DNA of 64,000 nucleotides from Istiophorus platypterus (taxonomy: Eukaryota > Chordata > Actinopteri > Istiophoriformes > Istiophoridae): assembly GCA_016859345.1 (NCBI GenBank), contig CM029128.1:21579604-21643603 (forward strand), given 5' to 3'. Numbering within the stretch: the first letter of the stretch is position 1; every line of letters starts with the position of its first letter. Below, in pieces: positions 34,004 through 46,504 of the stretch. The translations under genes were made by a program, and so were the position numbers. The notes under the pieces were generated by a model. The model ran no database searches. It saw nothing but the letters and a program-made list of their open reading frames with translations, and was not told the origin of the DNA.

Positions 34004-34577
34004 TAACTATAAGATATATCAAAGAGGAAGGATTTAGGCCGACTCTTATACACTGAGAGGGTTTCTGCCTCCTGGACCCAAACTGGGAGATGGTTCCACA
34101 GCAGAGGAGCCTGATAACTGAAATCTCTGCCTCCCGTTCTACTTGTGGAGACTCTAGGAAACACTAGTAGTCCTGCATTCTGGGAACTAAGTGTTCTACT
34201 GGGATAAGAAGGTACTATGAGTTCTTTAAGATAAGATGGTGCCTGATCATTAAGGGCTTTGTAGGTGAGGAGGAGGATTTTAAATTGTATTCCAGATTTC
34301 ACAGGGAGCCAATGCAGAGAAACTAACACAGAAGATGATCTCTCTTTCTGGTTCTTGTCAATACTCTTGCAGCAGCATTCTGAATCAGCTGGAGACTATT
34401 TAATGTTTTATTGGGACAGACTGATGATAGGGAGTTGCAATCGAACCTAGAAGTAACAAAAGTATATACTAGTTTTTCTGTGTCATTTTGAGAAAGGATG
34501 TGCCCGATTTTTGCAATATTATGAAGGTGAATAAAGTCAGTCCTTGAAGTTTGTTTTATGTGGGAGTGAAAGGACAT
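34003..34577 (-). pseudogene. L2-type LINE reverse transcriptase, C-terminal part, broken
   Basis: Two frames on the - strand cover the RT C-terminal region. The piece at 34323-34577 contains LQLIQNAAARVLTRTRKRDH. The piece at 34003-34329 contains LHWLPVKSGIQFKILLLTYK, then ALNDQAPSYLKELIVP, the well-known end of L2-type ORF2. One frame change separates them, and the catalytic YADD part is absent. It lies directly before the antisense 3' UTR at 33421, so this is one 5'-truncated insertion. A TATC microsatellite has grown at its 5' boundary. Confidence 0.85.
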
Positions 34578-34636
34578 GTCCTGATCAAGGACAACTCCAA
34601 GATTTCTAGTGGTGGTGGTAGAGGCCAGAGCAATGC

Positions 34637-34637
34637 C

Positions 34638-34707
<70 letters not shown>

Positions 34708-34747
34708 ATATCTTTCTGTCTGTCTATCTGTCTGTCTGTCTATCTAT
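34637..34747. repeat. (TATC)n microsatellite with TGTC variants
   Basis: About 17 perfect tatc units are followed by mixed tctg/tatc units. It abuts the truncated L2 copy. Confidence 0.97.
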
Positions 34748-35267
34748 CACTTAACCCAGCAGTCACACCACATAATGCCAATGATAATATCATTAGTGTT
34801 TGAAAAAGTATAAAGAAATGAGAAATATAAGTATCCTGATTGAATTGCTACACCAAGTTGACAGAACACAATGAAGATCATATTAACAGCAGCAGTACAA
34901 CAACAGTGATAAAATGGTGATAACAATGAAAAATGTATTTTCCCAGTGCTTGCTGGTAAACAGGTTCCAAAACTGATACTCGCCAAGCACCAATGGTGGG
35001 TAGATTTTTGGTTTGGCTTGTGAATCTCAGAGGACTATCCACCAAACTGGTAGGTAAATGTTTGTGCCAACTGCATTCTGTTTTACAGATGCTCTGCTTC
35101 TTTCCTCTATCTGTGGTGGAGTTTACCACACACACACACTCACATATCAAGTAAAGACCTGCCCCTACTTTTCCATTCGCAGAACGCAGGTAACCTAGGT
35201 AACGTTTCTGAGGTAACTCACCTGCTACTCACTGATAGAGAGAGAGAGAGAAAGAGAGGGATACAAT

Positions 35268-35268
<1 letters not shown>
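34748..35268. other. Non-coding, no gene seen
   Basis: A frame on the - strand at 34878-35150 is open for 90 codons but has no recognisable domain or good splice sites. I treat it as chance or repeat-derived. Confidence 0.4.

Positions 35269-35315
<47 letters not shown>
35269..35315. repeat. (GA)n microsatellite
   Basis: A perfect GA tract of about 46 bases is preceded by imperfect GA sequence from 35236. Confidence 0.97.
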
Positions 35316-35321
<6 letters not shown>

Positions 35322-35966
35322 ATTTTTAGTTTTATTTAAGTTTGTATTCAACAGATTACCTTATTATCACAATTAAATACTGACACATAAAGACAGCTTG
35401 TTATATTTTCCAGAATAAAATATGATTTGCTTGTGGGTTTTTTTTATCTACCAGCCACTTTGGCCAGCGAGTCAAAAAACTGAATTTCGAATTAACAAAT
35501 GAATTTGGAGGCCTGCTAGTAAGTAGCCCCAGTGCACTGTTTGATGATGAGGTTCTCTGACATACCTGTGTTGGGTGACTCAGACAGCTGACTCAGCTGC
35601 AGTTTATTTTTTTTATCATTATTATTATTATTATTGTTATTATCATTTATTCTTATAAGCAGGTTAATACCACTACTGTTAATTAATATCTCCTCATTTA
35701 GATATTTAGAATATCTGATCCCATCATTTATTTGTTTATTTAGTAGTGTAATATCTTAATAGAAGTTTGATAATTTAGAGTTTAATCGCATCTTCAAATT
35801 ATTTTCCTGAGGATCATGACCGCTTGAAGGCTTATTCAGAAGCCAAAGCAACACAAAAGCTGTCAAAATCAAATTGGGTGCAAGCAGGCAGGCTAGAAAA
35901 GAAAATGTAATGAAAAATAAAAAAGGTAAAACAGCTGTAATGCTAAGGCATCAAAGAACAAAAGCA

Positions 35967-35991
35967 GACCATCGGTTAAGCCCCGATGGTC
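35967..35991. other. Perfect hairpin, 9-bp stem, 7-base loop
   Basis: Gaccatcgg, ttaagcc, ccgatggtc forms a perfect 9-bp stem. A second possible stem (gccctgg with ccagggtgc) follows at 36014-36056. The GC-rich island 35965-36065 stands out from the AT-rich flanks and may be a short interspersed element. No tRNA-type A or B box is clear. Confidence 0.5.
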
Positions 35992-36589
35992 AATGCGCTT
36001 GGCTTCTTGATTGCCCTGGGTTGGTAAGACTCTTGGTCTGAATTGCACCAGGGTGCTTGGGCCCTGTCATATTTGCCTGCAAGTCTAGTTATTTTATAGC
36101 ACAAACTTTTAATCTTGTCCCATATGCTATAAACATAATTTAAATATAAACATGATTCATCAATCATCAAAATGCGCAGCTCATTGAGAAGATTGTTGGT
36201 ATTACCTTTTGTGTCTGTTAGAAATTACACTTATTTTGAAGTAGTTTCTAAAGAGCATATTTTTATAGTGAATGTCTGTTTAGAGAAAGCAATCATTCGG
36301 TTTAGATCCACTCAAATTTCAAAGCCTACTGTATGTATTTTGTGATATCGAATCAACAATCACTGGTTTGAAACCAGGTAGGAAAATGAAATGTGTGCAT
36401 CCTGTCCATCTCCAGGATTTGTTTAGAGCTATTTTCTCACACATGTACACACTTGTCGGATAAGGAAAATATGTCCAACAATGTTCTTGAACCCTGCTTA
36501 TTGCAACTTGCAGCTGTAAGCTTAGACTTTCGTTCTCCCTCTACTTTTTGAGAGTGAGTTCTGTTCGTTATATAAAAACATAAAAGATT

Positions 36590-37165
36590 CTTTCCCTGCT
36601 GCTAGTAGAAAGAAAATCTATTTTCTTTCTTTCTGTCTTGGTCCCTACAGCTTTGCTCTGCTGCTTGCAACCCCTCCCCCCCTTCTCTGCTTTTGCTGGC
36701 TCTGCTTTCATTCCAGCCTCCTCCCCCCTCAGCTCTTCCAACCCTCTGCCTTTCCTCTGGAGAATAGGGGTCATTGCACAAATGATTACTCAGACCCCGG
36801 TCGCCATGGCAATGCTGCCGTGTAACGGGCGACAGGCATAGATCAAGCACAGCAAAGACGCCGATTAGTAAGCTAGAGATGGAGAAAGCAAGCGCTGCCT
36901 TTGTGTAGCTCCATTTTGCCTCCATTTTTTCCCAAACACCCTCTGTTTTTCTGTGTGTCTCCAGCTAACTGGGGTGGAGGAAATGAGGGAGGGGAGCAGT
37001 GGAACAGAAGGAAAGCCTGCAAACATTCTGCTCATAGCCCTCCAGCTTTGTCTTTTTTCTTGCTTGCCTTCTGTGTCTCAATGAGTTCTGGTGTTGGTTT
37101 ATTTCACCAGTTGTTTAGAAACTGTTCTAACAGTTTTGTTGGAACTTATGAAATCTAATCAGGAG
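36590..37165. other. Pyrimidine/purine-rich, GC-balanced island with an X-box-like motif
   Basis: Composition shifts here from AT-rich to a mixture of CT-rich and GA-rich segments with several CpGs. At 36800-36813 the sequence gtcgccatggcaat closely matches the RFX X-box palindrome GTTRCCATGGYAAC. No coding frame with splice sites is convincing on either strand. It could be a distal regulatory element or a non-coding exon. Confidence 0.4.
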
Positions 37166-37210
37166 GTGGAAAAATCATGTACATGTAGGAGTTTTAAAAT
37201 CAACCCTTAT

Positions 37211-37216
<6 letters not shown>

Positions 37217-37264
<48 letters not shown>
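37217..37264. repeat. (GT)n microsatellite
   Basis: A GT tract of about 48 bases. Confidence 0.97.
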
Positions 37265-37268
<4 letters not shown>

Positions 37269-37469
37269 GTTGTTGCTACCCTGGCTCTTTGTTGTTTTTG
37301 TAACCCTGCCTTCTTTAGGCTTGTCTTGCTTTTTCTGCAGTGAGACTAGACAAGCCCACAGAACAAGTCTATTTTTAAAGGGTAGATTTGACCAAATAAT
37401 GAAAAATCATATTGTCTCCCTTACCTCTGGTGGTATCTAGACATACAGATAGTTTTGGCTTTTTTGTTC

Positions 37470-37870
37470 CAGGTTTTGGGGTATCTGCCTCTGAGATTTC
37501 TGCCGCCACCTGAACACAATGGGGGTGAATGGGATTTGGAGTACGATGCTCTCAGCATTGGAAAATGTAATTAAAACATTTCAAAAGCAATTTTATCAAA
37601 ATTCCTTTCCCAAAAAAATTTTCCCAGATACTCAAGGTAATCCACAAAAGACACAACAATTTTAATTAGTACTACTTTATACCAAAGATGTTGAGAGCCA
37701 AAGTCAAACCAGAACATCCAAGTCCACAGAATTACAGTAATAGATTTCAATGGAGGGTTTATAATGGACCACTTTTTTTTCAGCTCAAACATAAACTTGG
37801 ATATTTCTATGGGCTCTTGAAAAGTGTAGTAGATATTCAAGATGGATGGTGCAGGCCCTTCTGTGTCCCA
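37470..37870. repeat. Dispersed repeat family B, longest single-orientation copy
   Basis: It contains 'ccaggttttggggtatctgc', 'gagatttctgccgccacctg', 'gggggtgaatgggatttgga', 'ggtaatccacaaaagacaca' and 'acaattttaattagtactac'. The same words in the same order occur at 21410-21560 and, in part, at 24225-24305. Confidence 0.6.
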
Positions 37871-40740
37871 GGTTGTTTTAATTATATGTGATGATATTTT
37901 TCAAAATAAAGGTAAACATTTAATATGCTGTGTTTATATGCAAACTCACTCAGGTCAGGGAAAGACCATGCTAGTGTCCTTCCTGAAAATCTTTCAGACC
38001 TTTCAGAACCTGTGTCGGAGTTGGAAGTAACCACCTGCCCTCTAAGTGGACACTGCTTTGTGTTTGGATCGTCCCTCTCCAATCAAGTGTAAAAACAGGT
38101 CCAACATTCGTACACTTAAATTCAGTGTCATATACAGTGTGGTGACTTTGAGCGCTGAGTTTTATATACAGTTTTCTGTTTTGTGTCTGTAGACAGATGT
38201 TCACAAGAGTGCTTCTTTCCTCATAGTGTGTTTGTATAAGATCTGGACTTTTCAGGTGTGTCAGTTTGAAGGTCCTTTTATTGTGCATGCTGAAATCAGT
38301 GACATCCTTTGCTGGAACACTTACAGCAATAAATGCAACTGAGCTGTCCTTAATGTCATTAGATCCACCTGTTTTTTTCTGCTATGACAAGCCAAAATGT
38401 CTGTTGGAAAATTGTCTATTTAGTAAAGCTATTGGGCAACCAAACTTGTATAGCTCTTCTTATAGCTTATAGCAGATTAACTGTTGACTGTTAGCTATTA
38501 ATTGGTGCCCTGGGTCCTTGGTCCAAGTGTGGCCCATATACTTCCACATCTGGTCTAATTCTGGCTGTTAACATCCAGTGTTGGTTACCAGTTGGGAAGA
38601 TTTTTTGTGTGTGCTCTAAGCATGTGACTGTCATGCTGTATGGGGTTTGGAATTGGGCCGAAGAACCGGGCATATACTGAGCTAGAAGAAACACTGATAT
38701 GCGGCCCAAAAATTATTTTGCTATCAGGATGGCTGTTTACTGTTTAGTTTCTTAATAAGTTGGTGGCTAACCTTGTATTTGTTGCTGTGTAAGTAGCATA
38801 AAGTGGGTAAATCAAAGTTTGTTCGCTCAAAATAGTGAGTGAAACAATGAGCTTAGATTCATATTCAAGCTCTACAGTTGGTAGTGCAACATTGTGGGTT
38901 CACACATTTTACAGAGTCATTTGATTCATTGCTAATATAAAAAAAGCTGATTAGTTTAGCTTAAAAAAAATAATAAAGTTGTAAAGTCTCCTGTTTTAAC
39001 GGATGAAGTGTAGGAGCTTTAAAATCAGCTATTTATTGGCCTCTACAGCCTGCAAGGCCCCACAACACAAATGTTTGAATGGAATAAACAGTGATGATTT
39101 TGCTGTTCTTAAGTTACTCTCAGATGGTAAATGGTTGTCACCACTTCCTCAAATGATGAGGTAGGCAGCACTAGCAAGAAGAGACTCTTAAGGGGCCATA
39201 TCAACCTGCAAATGGAGGGTCATATAACCAGTGGACACCCTGAAGGCATTAATTGGCTGCTTTTTGATAGACTTTCTAGCTGTGTTTTTTTTTTTTTTTA
39301 CTATGCTGGACGAGGTAAACAGTGAAGAGGCTCATAACACAACTGTCTTTGGAAAATTAGTAAATCTCAGTACAGCTAAAGGCAAAATGTAACAGAGCTT
39401 GTTAATCAACCTGCCAGACTGCTTTATTTGTTCACCTCTATTTAGTTTTGATAAATTGTGATTTGAACAATGCCAAAATTGTTAAATGTAAAAATGATGA
39501 TTGAATAAGTCTACGCCTTTTAGCCGGCCTACTTCCACCAAATATATCACTATTATACCCTTCATGAATATCAATTCAACATAATTAATCTGACTTTGAA
39601 AATCACATGTCCGAAGCTTTTCAACCATCTGACAAACCACTTAGAAACATCAATGACATGACTTAAAGTCAACCCAGCTGAGGTTTATCAGACTACAAAG
39701 CCATCTGGAGACTTTTTTATCTGCATCCTCTGATGTGGTTCTGATAGGTCTGCTCTGATAGTTCTGCAAGCAGCCAACAAAGCCTCTTCCTCCTACCTCT
39801 ATAGTGGAGGAAATAGGGCTAACCCTGTATCCCTGTATGGTATCACTGCTGCTGACACTGTTCTATCAGTTTCTGATATTTTGCTCTCTTTCTCTTGTGG
39901 GCCTACACTACCTGATCTCCCCAGGGCACAGTTACTTTTAGTCTTCTGACATAGGACCACATCAGTCCTCATTTATATTGATGTGATGGTGTGAGGGAGC
40001 TTGAGCTGGGATTCTGCTGGGGCTATTCACGTGCTTGTAAGAACCAGGTGCTAGGCTTCATAGGTGAGTAGAGATTCTTGCTGTTGTTAATGGCTGATGC
40101 AATTTCCTCTGTCACTACCTTCAGCCCATAGTCATTGTGTCGCTAATACTGACCTTTTTCCAAGGCATTTGGGCAGCTTCTACGGATATGTTAATAGGTT
40201 CTTCAACCAGGGAATGGAGGATACATTGGTGCCTTGATCTTGCTCCTTATTTTAAAGTTGGATGGACTTGGAAGCGTGCAGTAAATAGCCAGTATCATGG
40301 ACTTTATTTGCTGGGGTTCTGTCTGCCAGATGTCAGATCACTAGAGCTCACATGCCACATGCTTACCATCTTGCTAAGGCTGCCAGGAAAAACTGATATA
40401 ATGCAGTAAACATACTGTTTAATTTTTGGTTGGCAGCATTTCTGTGTTACTGGTACGTTTTTACTGCTCTTTCTCATACCTCTTAACTTTGCCATATTTT
40501 TCCTTACAGCAGCTAATTACCTGCTGTAAGTTTAATCTTAAACTAGTTCTGCTCAAACACTAATATCGTATTTCTTCTTTCAGCATCTTTCTTGATTATC
40601 TCACAGTTGTTTACATGCTATTCAGATTTGCTAGTTAGTAGCTAGCTTAGCAGTTAGCAGTGGCTTCTCTCTCTCTCTCTCTCTCACTCACCATATTTAA
40701 TTTAGGTTCAGAAGGAGGAGATTGGGGGGGGGGGGGGCAT
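37871..40740. other. Non-coding, no gene seen
   Basis: Mixed AT-rich sequence. T- and C-runs occur at 39284-39299, 40665-40690 (TC) and 40726-40738 (G). Frames at 37971-38288 (-) and 40137-40409 (+) are open for about 100 codons but show no family signature, so I leave them uncalled. Confidence 0.5.
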
Positions 40741-40754
40741 TAGATCTCTGTCAT

Positions 40755-41270
40755 CTAAAGCTGTATTAATACATTATCTAATATCAGATCATCATACTGA
40801 TTTATTTGGTCTTACTGAACCTGGCTATGTCTTTGAGAATATGCACTCCTGCCAAGTCATTTTAATACTCACATTTCTCAAGGAACTGGCCAAGGAGGTG
40901 GGGCTGCAACACCTTCAACTCATGCCTATTAATTGACCCTAAACCTAAACTCAATTACAAAACATTCAAAAGCTTTGTTCTTAGTCTTTCACACGTAACC
41001 TAGAAAAAAATACATCAAATTTAGTCCTTGGTACAAATACAGTAGTTTTAGTATGTGATTTTAATTTTCATGTGGATGTCAATAATGATAGCCTTAGCAC
41101 TGTTTGTTTCATTAATAGACTTAATTTGCTTCTCTCAGAATGTTAATAGAGCCACTCACTTTTAAAATCAAAACCTTGACCTTGTTCTCACATATGACAT
41201 TGAAATTGAATACTTAATAATCTTTCCACAGAGTCCTCTTTTAGCAGACCATTATTGAAAGGTATAATCA
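40755..41270 (+). pseudogene. L2-type LINE endonuclease fragment, decayed
   Basis: The + strand text 40778-40832 translates LISDHHTDLFGLTEPGYV, the 'D.FGLTETWL' block of APE-type LINE endonucleases. Around 41050-41245 it gives FNFHVDVNNDSLSTVCFINR and later DLVLTYDIEIEYLIIFPQ, the 'GDFNFHVD' and 'LDLVLT' blocks. The catalytic His near SDHW is followed by stops. The stretch between the blocks is shortened. No RT of the same type follows; a different LINE begins at 42640. Confidence 0.7.
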
Positions 41271-42630
41271 GCAAATGTAATCTGATACACTTCAGTCAAA
41301 TTCAGCAAATACCTCCTCATGGTTTGCTAGCTGTTCATCCCATGTGTTTGCTGAAAAAAAAATCCGGTGTTCCTACACAGCCCACGCTATGTTGATAGAA
41401 AACAAAGTGGCTCAGACAAAGCCAAAAGGGACTATCCAAGCTAATCAGCCACATGCTCGTGTTATGTTTGTTAACAGGACAAGAGAAAGAACATTAAGAA
41501 GAGGGTAGATGGCGAAAGCTGGCAGTGAGAGCGAGAGGCAGTTAACTTGGTATGCTAGGTGCTGAACTCTACAACATAATCACATTGCTAAGAAGGAAAG
41601 ATTACTACGAAACAGCCAAAAAGGAGAAGATAAGAAGAACAAAAATTTAAAAGGAAGTTCTATAATCAGGAAAGGGCAAAGGGCCGCATAACATCCATAA
41701 GGAATGAGTGGAGATTTCCATCAGTTGGAAGACATGAAGAGAGGTTGCTCTGTGTCCAACAGTTGGATGACATTAGATTTGCTATATTTCACAAGGCCAA
41801 AAGTTCATTACTGATATGTCCCATATTTACTTGCTCATGGACATTCATTTTACTTTCTAGTATGTAATGATATGTTGTTGATGTGATGCTAGCTAAAGAA
41901 GCAGGAGAGCTAGCTGTAAAGCTAACATGCAGTTTGCAAACCCACAACCTTGCTACCCCCGGTTATCTTGTTGTTTCCTTTATAGCATGGTACTTGTTTG
42001 AAAAGTTTTATAACCTCAAAAACCCCAAAACACAAGTTTGCTGACACAGTGGGATTATTTGGATTGATGTATAAGTAGAAATGCTATGCCAGGTTATATT
42101 ATCTTCCTTGTTAGCTTAACTACAAACCTGCGGTCCTCTCTTCTGAGTACTGTCTAGACCTGCTCAGCTAATATGACAAATTATTTTACAGTTTTACTTG
42201 GCTTGAAGCTATAGTTTTGTGATACACTTTTTAAGACCTTGTCATTTTACTTTAATGATTTACTCAGAGGTACCCTATGTGGATTATTTCACCATTTTCT
42301 ACAGTAGATGGCACCTTTTCACACATGATTACCTACACCCTAATCAGGTAGGTTTCCTTCCTTTTATCTTTAAATATATAACTTAGTCTGCTTTCATGTA
42401 AGGCATTCACTACATGACGGTTCAAACATACTTTAGGTCTGTGAACTCCCCTTGTAAAACAAAGGCCATAAAGCCCATCTACAACAAGGTCAACCTCGCT
42501 ATGTCATCCCCACCACCTATAAATACCCCAGTTTCTGAGTCTACTTCACATCCTGTTCTCTGGAAATCTTTTGGGTGTCATTCACCTAAATATAAGGAGC
42601 ATTTTTCAGTGTGAAAAACCCTGGACCAGC
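41271..42630. other. Non-coding, no gene seen
   Basis: Degenerate sequence between two LINE fragments. It may include unrecognised LINE body. Nothing specific can be supported. Confidence 0.4.
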
Positions 42631-42639
42631 TGAAAATCA

Positions 42640-43500
42640 TTGTGAATCTATTTACTGTTTGTATAAAGAATATTGTCTCTGGTTTAACTGGATGTAATAT
42701 TTATCTTTATGCTGATGATACTATTTTGTGTTGCATTGGTGATACTGTGCAATCTTCAACAGAATCTATCCAGCCCTGGTTTGCTGATTTAGAAGTTGCA
42801 CTCAATAACCACAAGTTGTTTTTTTTTTAAATTCAGACAAAACTAAATGTATGTTTTCTCCAGTGCCAAAAACATTAATTTGGATAGCGTCATCATCCCC
42901 AAAAGTCAAGTTAAATAAATATCTTGGCATTTGGATCGATGAGAGGACAGCCCTCAAAAATCATGTCAAATTTGATAAGTAAACCAAGGCAAAACATTAG
43001 CCTTTTCTTTAGGAAAAAATTTGCTTCCAGTTGCTTTGAAGAAAAACCCTTGTTGAGGCAACTACTCTATATCAGTTTTAGAAAATGGCGACGTCTTTTA
43101 CAGGCATACTTCAGCTGCCACTCTAAAGCCCCTTGATGTTGTGTACCATTCTGAACTCAGGTTCTTATCGATGAAGCTGATAACATTTACTCAACAATCA
43201 CACTGCAAACCTATGCAAAAAGGTTGGGTTGTCCTCTCTCTGAGAGGCTTGATTTGCATACATATTTGTTTATTTTTAAGGTCCGAATTTGAAATCTGCC
43301 TTCATATAACCCTTCCATGTTAACTTGGTCCAGACAGCCCCATTACACTTGGACTAATGACTAGTTTACAGTCTGTCTCTCACATTTACACAAAGCTTGG
43401 ATTTTATTTATTTTTTTTAACTGCTGACATTGTTATAAATGAGGACTTCAACCTCAAGGTTTTTTGAGTTCTAAATAAAGACATGGTAATATGGAATTTG
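42640..43500 (+). pseudogene. Non-LTR retrotransposon reverse transcriptase fragment (jockey/Rex-like type)
   Basis: The + strand reads NIYLYADDTILCCIGDTVQS at about 42699-42755, with the YADD catalytic motif intact. After a frameshift near 42830 comes a KYLGIWIDE-type block (about 42910-42945). Later, near 43115-43225, the signature KPLDVVYHSELRFL and KKVGLSSL-like text appears in shifting frames. The end is near an AATAAA at 43474. The motif YADDTIL rather than YADDTQL separates it from the L2-type copies. It is inactive because of stops and shifts. Confidence 0.7.
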
Positions 43501-43843
43501 CCCTGAGATACCTCTGTCTTTATTTGGTGCTAGATAGATAAATTTGACATGACTTCACTTAGTGGTGCATTCCCCATGAGTAAGGTCCATCTACACAGGG
43601 TGGCTTAGTTCCAGATTGGTGAAATCATACTGTTATGAGATGTTTCTTGTGTGAGACCTTGGTAATGAGACAGCTCTTTATAGACCATCACCTGGGACTG
43701 AACCAGCTAATATTAATCTGCACTGACAAGGGACAGGATTGCTTTCTAATGACTGATAGATTTCAGCTGGTGTCGTGGCAATAATAGCCCGATTAACAAT
43801 ATATTTACTGAGAAAAATGTTGATGTGTTCAATATTTTATCTG

Positions 43844-43845
<2 letters not shown>

Positions 43846-43908
<63 letters not shown>
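43846..43908. repeat. (TA)n microsatellite
   Basis: A perfect TA tract of about 63 bases. Confidence 0.98.
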
Positions 43909-43910
<2 letters not shown>

Positions 43911-44652
43911 AATTTGTGATTAACTTTATGCAAAAGACCTCAGTATTCAGGAGTAACATGCTGACAACCAACATCCTGGTCTGACAGTAAATCACATTAT
44001 CAGGACAACAATCATGCTTGACATTTCTGCCTTTACATTTGACATCACTTAAATGTAAAAGCCCAAATCAACCTATTTTAAGAAAACCTTCCTGTACGTC
44101 CTTATCTGTACTCCAACCAGCTATTCCTGTTTTGGTCTCTGACGGGTCAGTTAGAAAGAGGTACTTCAAATGCTGGAAGTAACCTACCCCCATCATTCTC
44201 GTCATACTACCTCACAACAAGGCCTATCTAACATGCTCTTAAATTTTCTTGATTTTTATCTGGTATCAAATATCTGTAATGACTACACCAAACCAACATT
44301 TCAGGTGATTTCAGAATTCACATCAATAATTCCACAACATTCACCACAGTCTGTTTTAATGAGTTCTTTTGACTTGACCCAACATGTTATGGAGCCACCT
44401 CATTAGCAAGGTCATGTACTTGAGGTTTTCATTACCATGGCTACTATCACAGTAAGTGCTGTCAATAATGTGGCACTTTTAGACCATTACTGTGCTTTTT
44501 TAAAATGCACTCATAGCTACTGATTGAGCTATCACCAGTAGTCATGTCAGGAAAGGGTACTCCTGCAAAAGGTCAGAAGAATTTGGAAAAAAACTAAGAA
44601 GAGGTGGAGAGAATCACAAAAACAATCCACAAAAACTGATCTAAACCATTTA
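43909..44652. other. Non-coding, no gene seen
   Basis: No supported feature. A 78-codon open frame at 44170-44406 lacks any domain signature. Confidence 0.5.
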
Positions 44653-46260
44653 ATTCAGTTCAAGTCAATTCAATTCAATTCAGTTCAAGAGCAGGCATTT
44701 GGCCTCAGTGGAAAAATCTTCTTTTAACTGATAGAAACCTCAAACAGAACCCAGCTCATGGTGGGCGGCCATCTGCCTCGACTGACTGGGCTGAGAAAGA
44801 AAGAGAGAGTGAGAGAAGGCGAGAGAGGGATGGGGGTGTAAAAGCAGTTAGTTTTGAGCAGCATCATGGGGTGGCTTGCAGTCATAGATCCAGACTCTGC
44901 AGCATCAGGGGCTGTAGTATTCTTCTGTACTAATAGAGTTCTATGAGCTCTTTGAGATAGGATGGTGCCTTAACATTAAGGGTTTTTAGGACAATTTTTA
45001 ATTTTAGTCTGGATTTTAGTCTGGATTTTACTGGGAGCAAATGCAGAGAAGTTACATGGGAGAAACATAATCTCTTTTCCTATTTCCTGTCAGTACTCTA
45101 CAGCATTCTGGGTCAGCTCAAGAGTAGTTAAAGATTTGTTGAGATAGCCCGATAATGATAAGTTACAATAATCCAACCTAGAAGTAACAAATGCATGTAC
45201 TATTTTTTCTGTGGCCTTTTGAGAAAAGATATGCCTGATTTTTACAATAATTGGTAAGTGTAAGAAGGCAGTCCTTGAGGTTTGTTTTATAGGGGAGTTT
45301 TAAGACTGAACCTGGTCAAAGAGAACTCCAGGATTCCTAACAGTGATGCCAGAGGCCAGGGCAGTGACATCTAGTGTAAGTATGTCATTAGATATGGTGT
45401 TCTGATATATTGGGGGCCAAATAGAATGACTTCAGTTTTGTCTGAGTTTAACTGCAGGAGTTTAACTGTAGCTGGTCATCCAGGTGTTTATGTCCTCAAG
45501 GCATGCTTGAAGTTTAGCTAACTAACTAGCTTCATCAGGCTTCATTGGCAAGTACTGACTAAAGAAAGCAAATATAAGATTAAAAGAACTGGTCCAAGCA
45601 CAGAACCTTATAAAAACTCTATGACTAACTTTTGATTATTTGGAGGATTTATTGTGCACAAACCTAAATTGTTGTGATAAATTGGACTTAAACCAGCTTA
45701 GTACAATTCCTCTATTGAAAATTAAATGTTTCAGTCTCACTAAAATGATGTGATGGTCAAGATAAGTTTGGAGACAAGTCCTTTGTCCGATGTAATTAGA
45801 AGATCATTTGTAACTTTCACCAGTGTTGTCTTTGTGCTATGATGCACTAAATCCTGACTGAAAATCCTCAAATAAACTATTAGTATGTAAAAAGTCACCC
45901 ACCTGGTTGGTGATAGTTTTCGCAAGGACCTTAGAGAGAAAGTGATGGTTGGATATGGGTCTATAGTTGGCTAAAATATCTGGATGAAGAGAAAACCTTT
46001 TAAGAAGCATTTTAATAACAGCTATTTTAAAAGGAAATCAGTACAGAGGTTGTTGAAGACAGATGCATTATATCTAATAAAGAGGTGCTAAGGGTAAAAC
46101 TTAGGTAAAGCCTATTTGGGATGGGGTCCAAGAGACAGGCTGATGTTTTAAATTAAGACATTTTTGAGGGGACTCTGTGAATGTAGAAATGAGTAAAACT
46201 GTCTACATATAGTCTGATTATATAGTATATATCAGATTATACAGCTAAGGTTCCTGTGTT
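44653..46260 (-). mobile_element. L2-type LINE, antisense, 3' UTR plus RT remnants
   Basis: The left edge (44653-44690) is the reverse of a GAATT-type tail. The next 120 bases match the 3' UTR words of the copies at 30682 and 33421 (agaaacctcaaacagaaccc, catctgcctcgactgactgg). Further right, the - strand at 45925-45740 translates with HHSTKTTLVKVTNDLLITSD, the 'HSTETALVKV' block of the reverse transcriptase. About 1.6 kb survives with many stops. It lies head to head with the sense copy at 46500. Confidence 0.75.
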
Positions 46261-46504
46261 TGAAATTGAGAGATTAAAAAACATTGATTAACTCATTACC
46301 CTATTTCTTAACAACCAAATGGAATGAATTTTCAACATTTCCTTATCAAAATTGTCAAAATCACTTGCAATATCCCAATATCTGATTTTATTGCTGGAGA
46401 TTAATTGTGTCTACCATTGCAAGTTGACGATCTAATGCATTTCCTCATTGTAGGCTCCAGTAATCTCACTGATGTAATACATATTGACTTAATTACTCTA
46501 CCAG

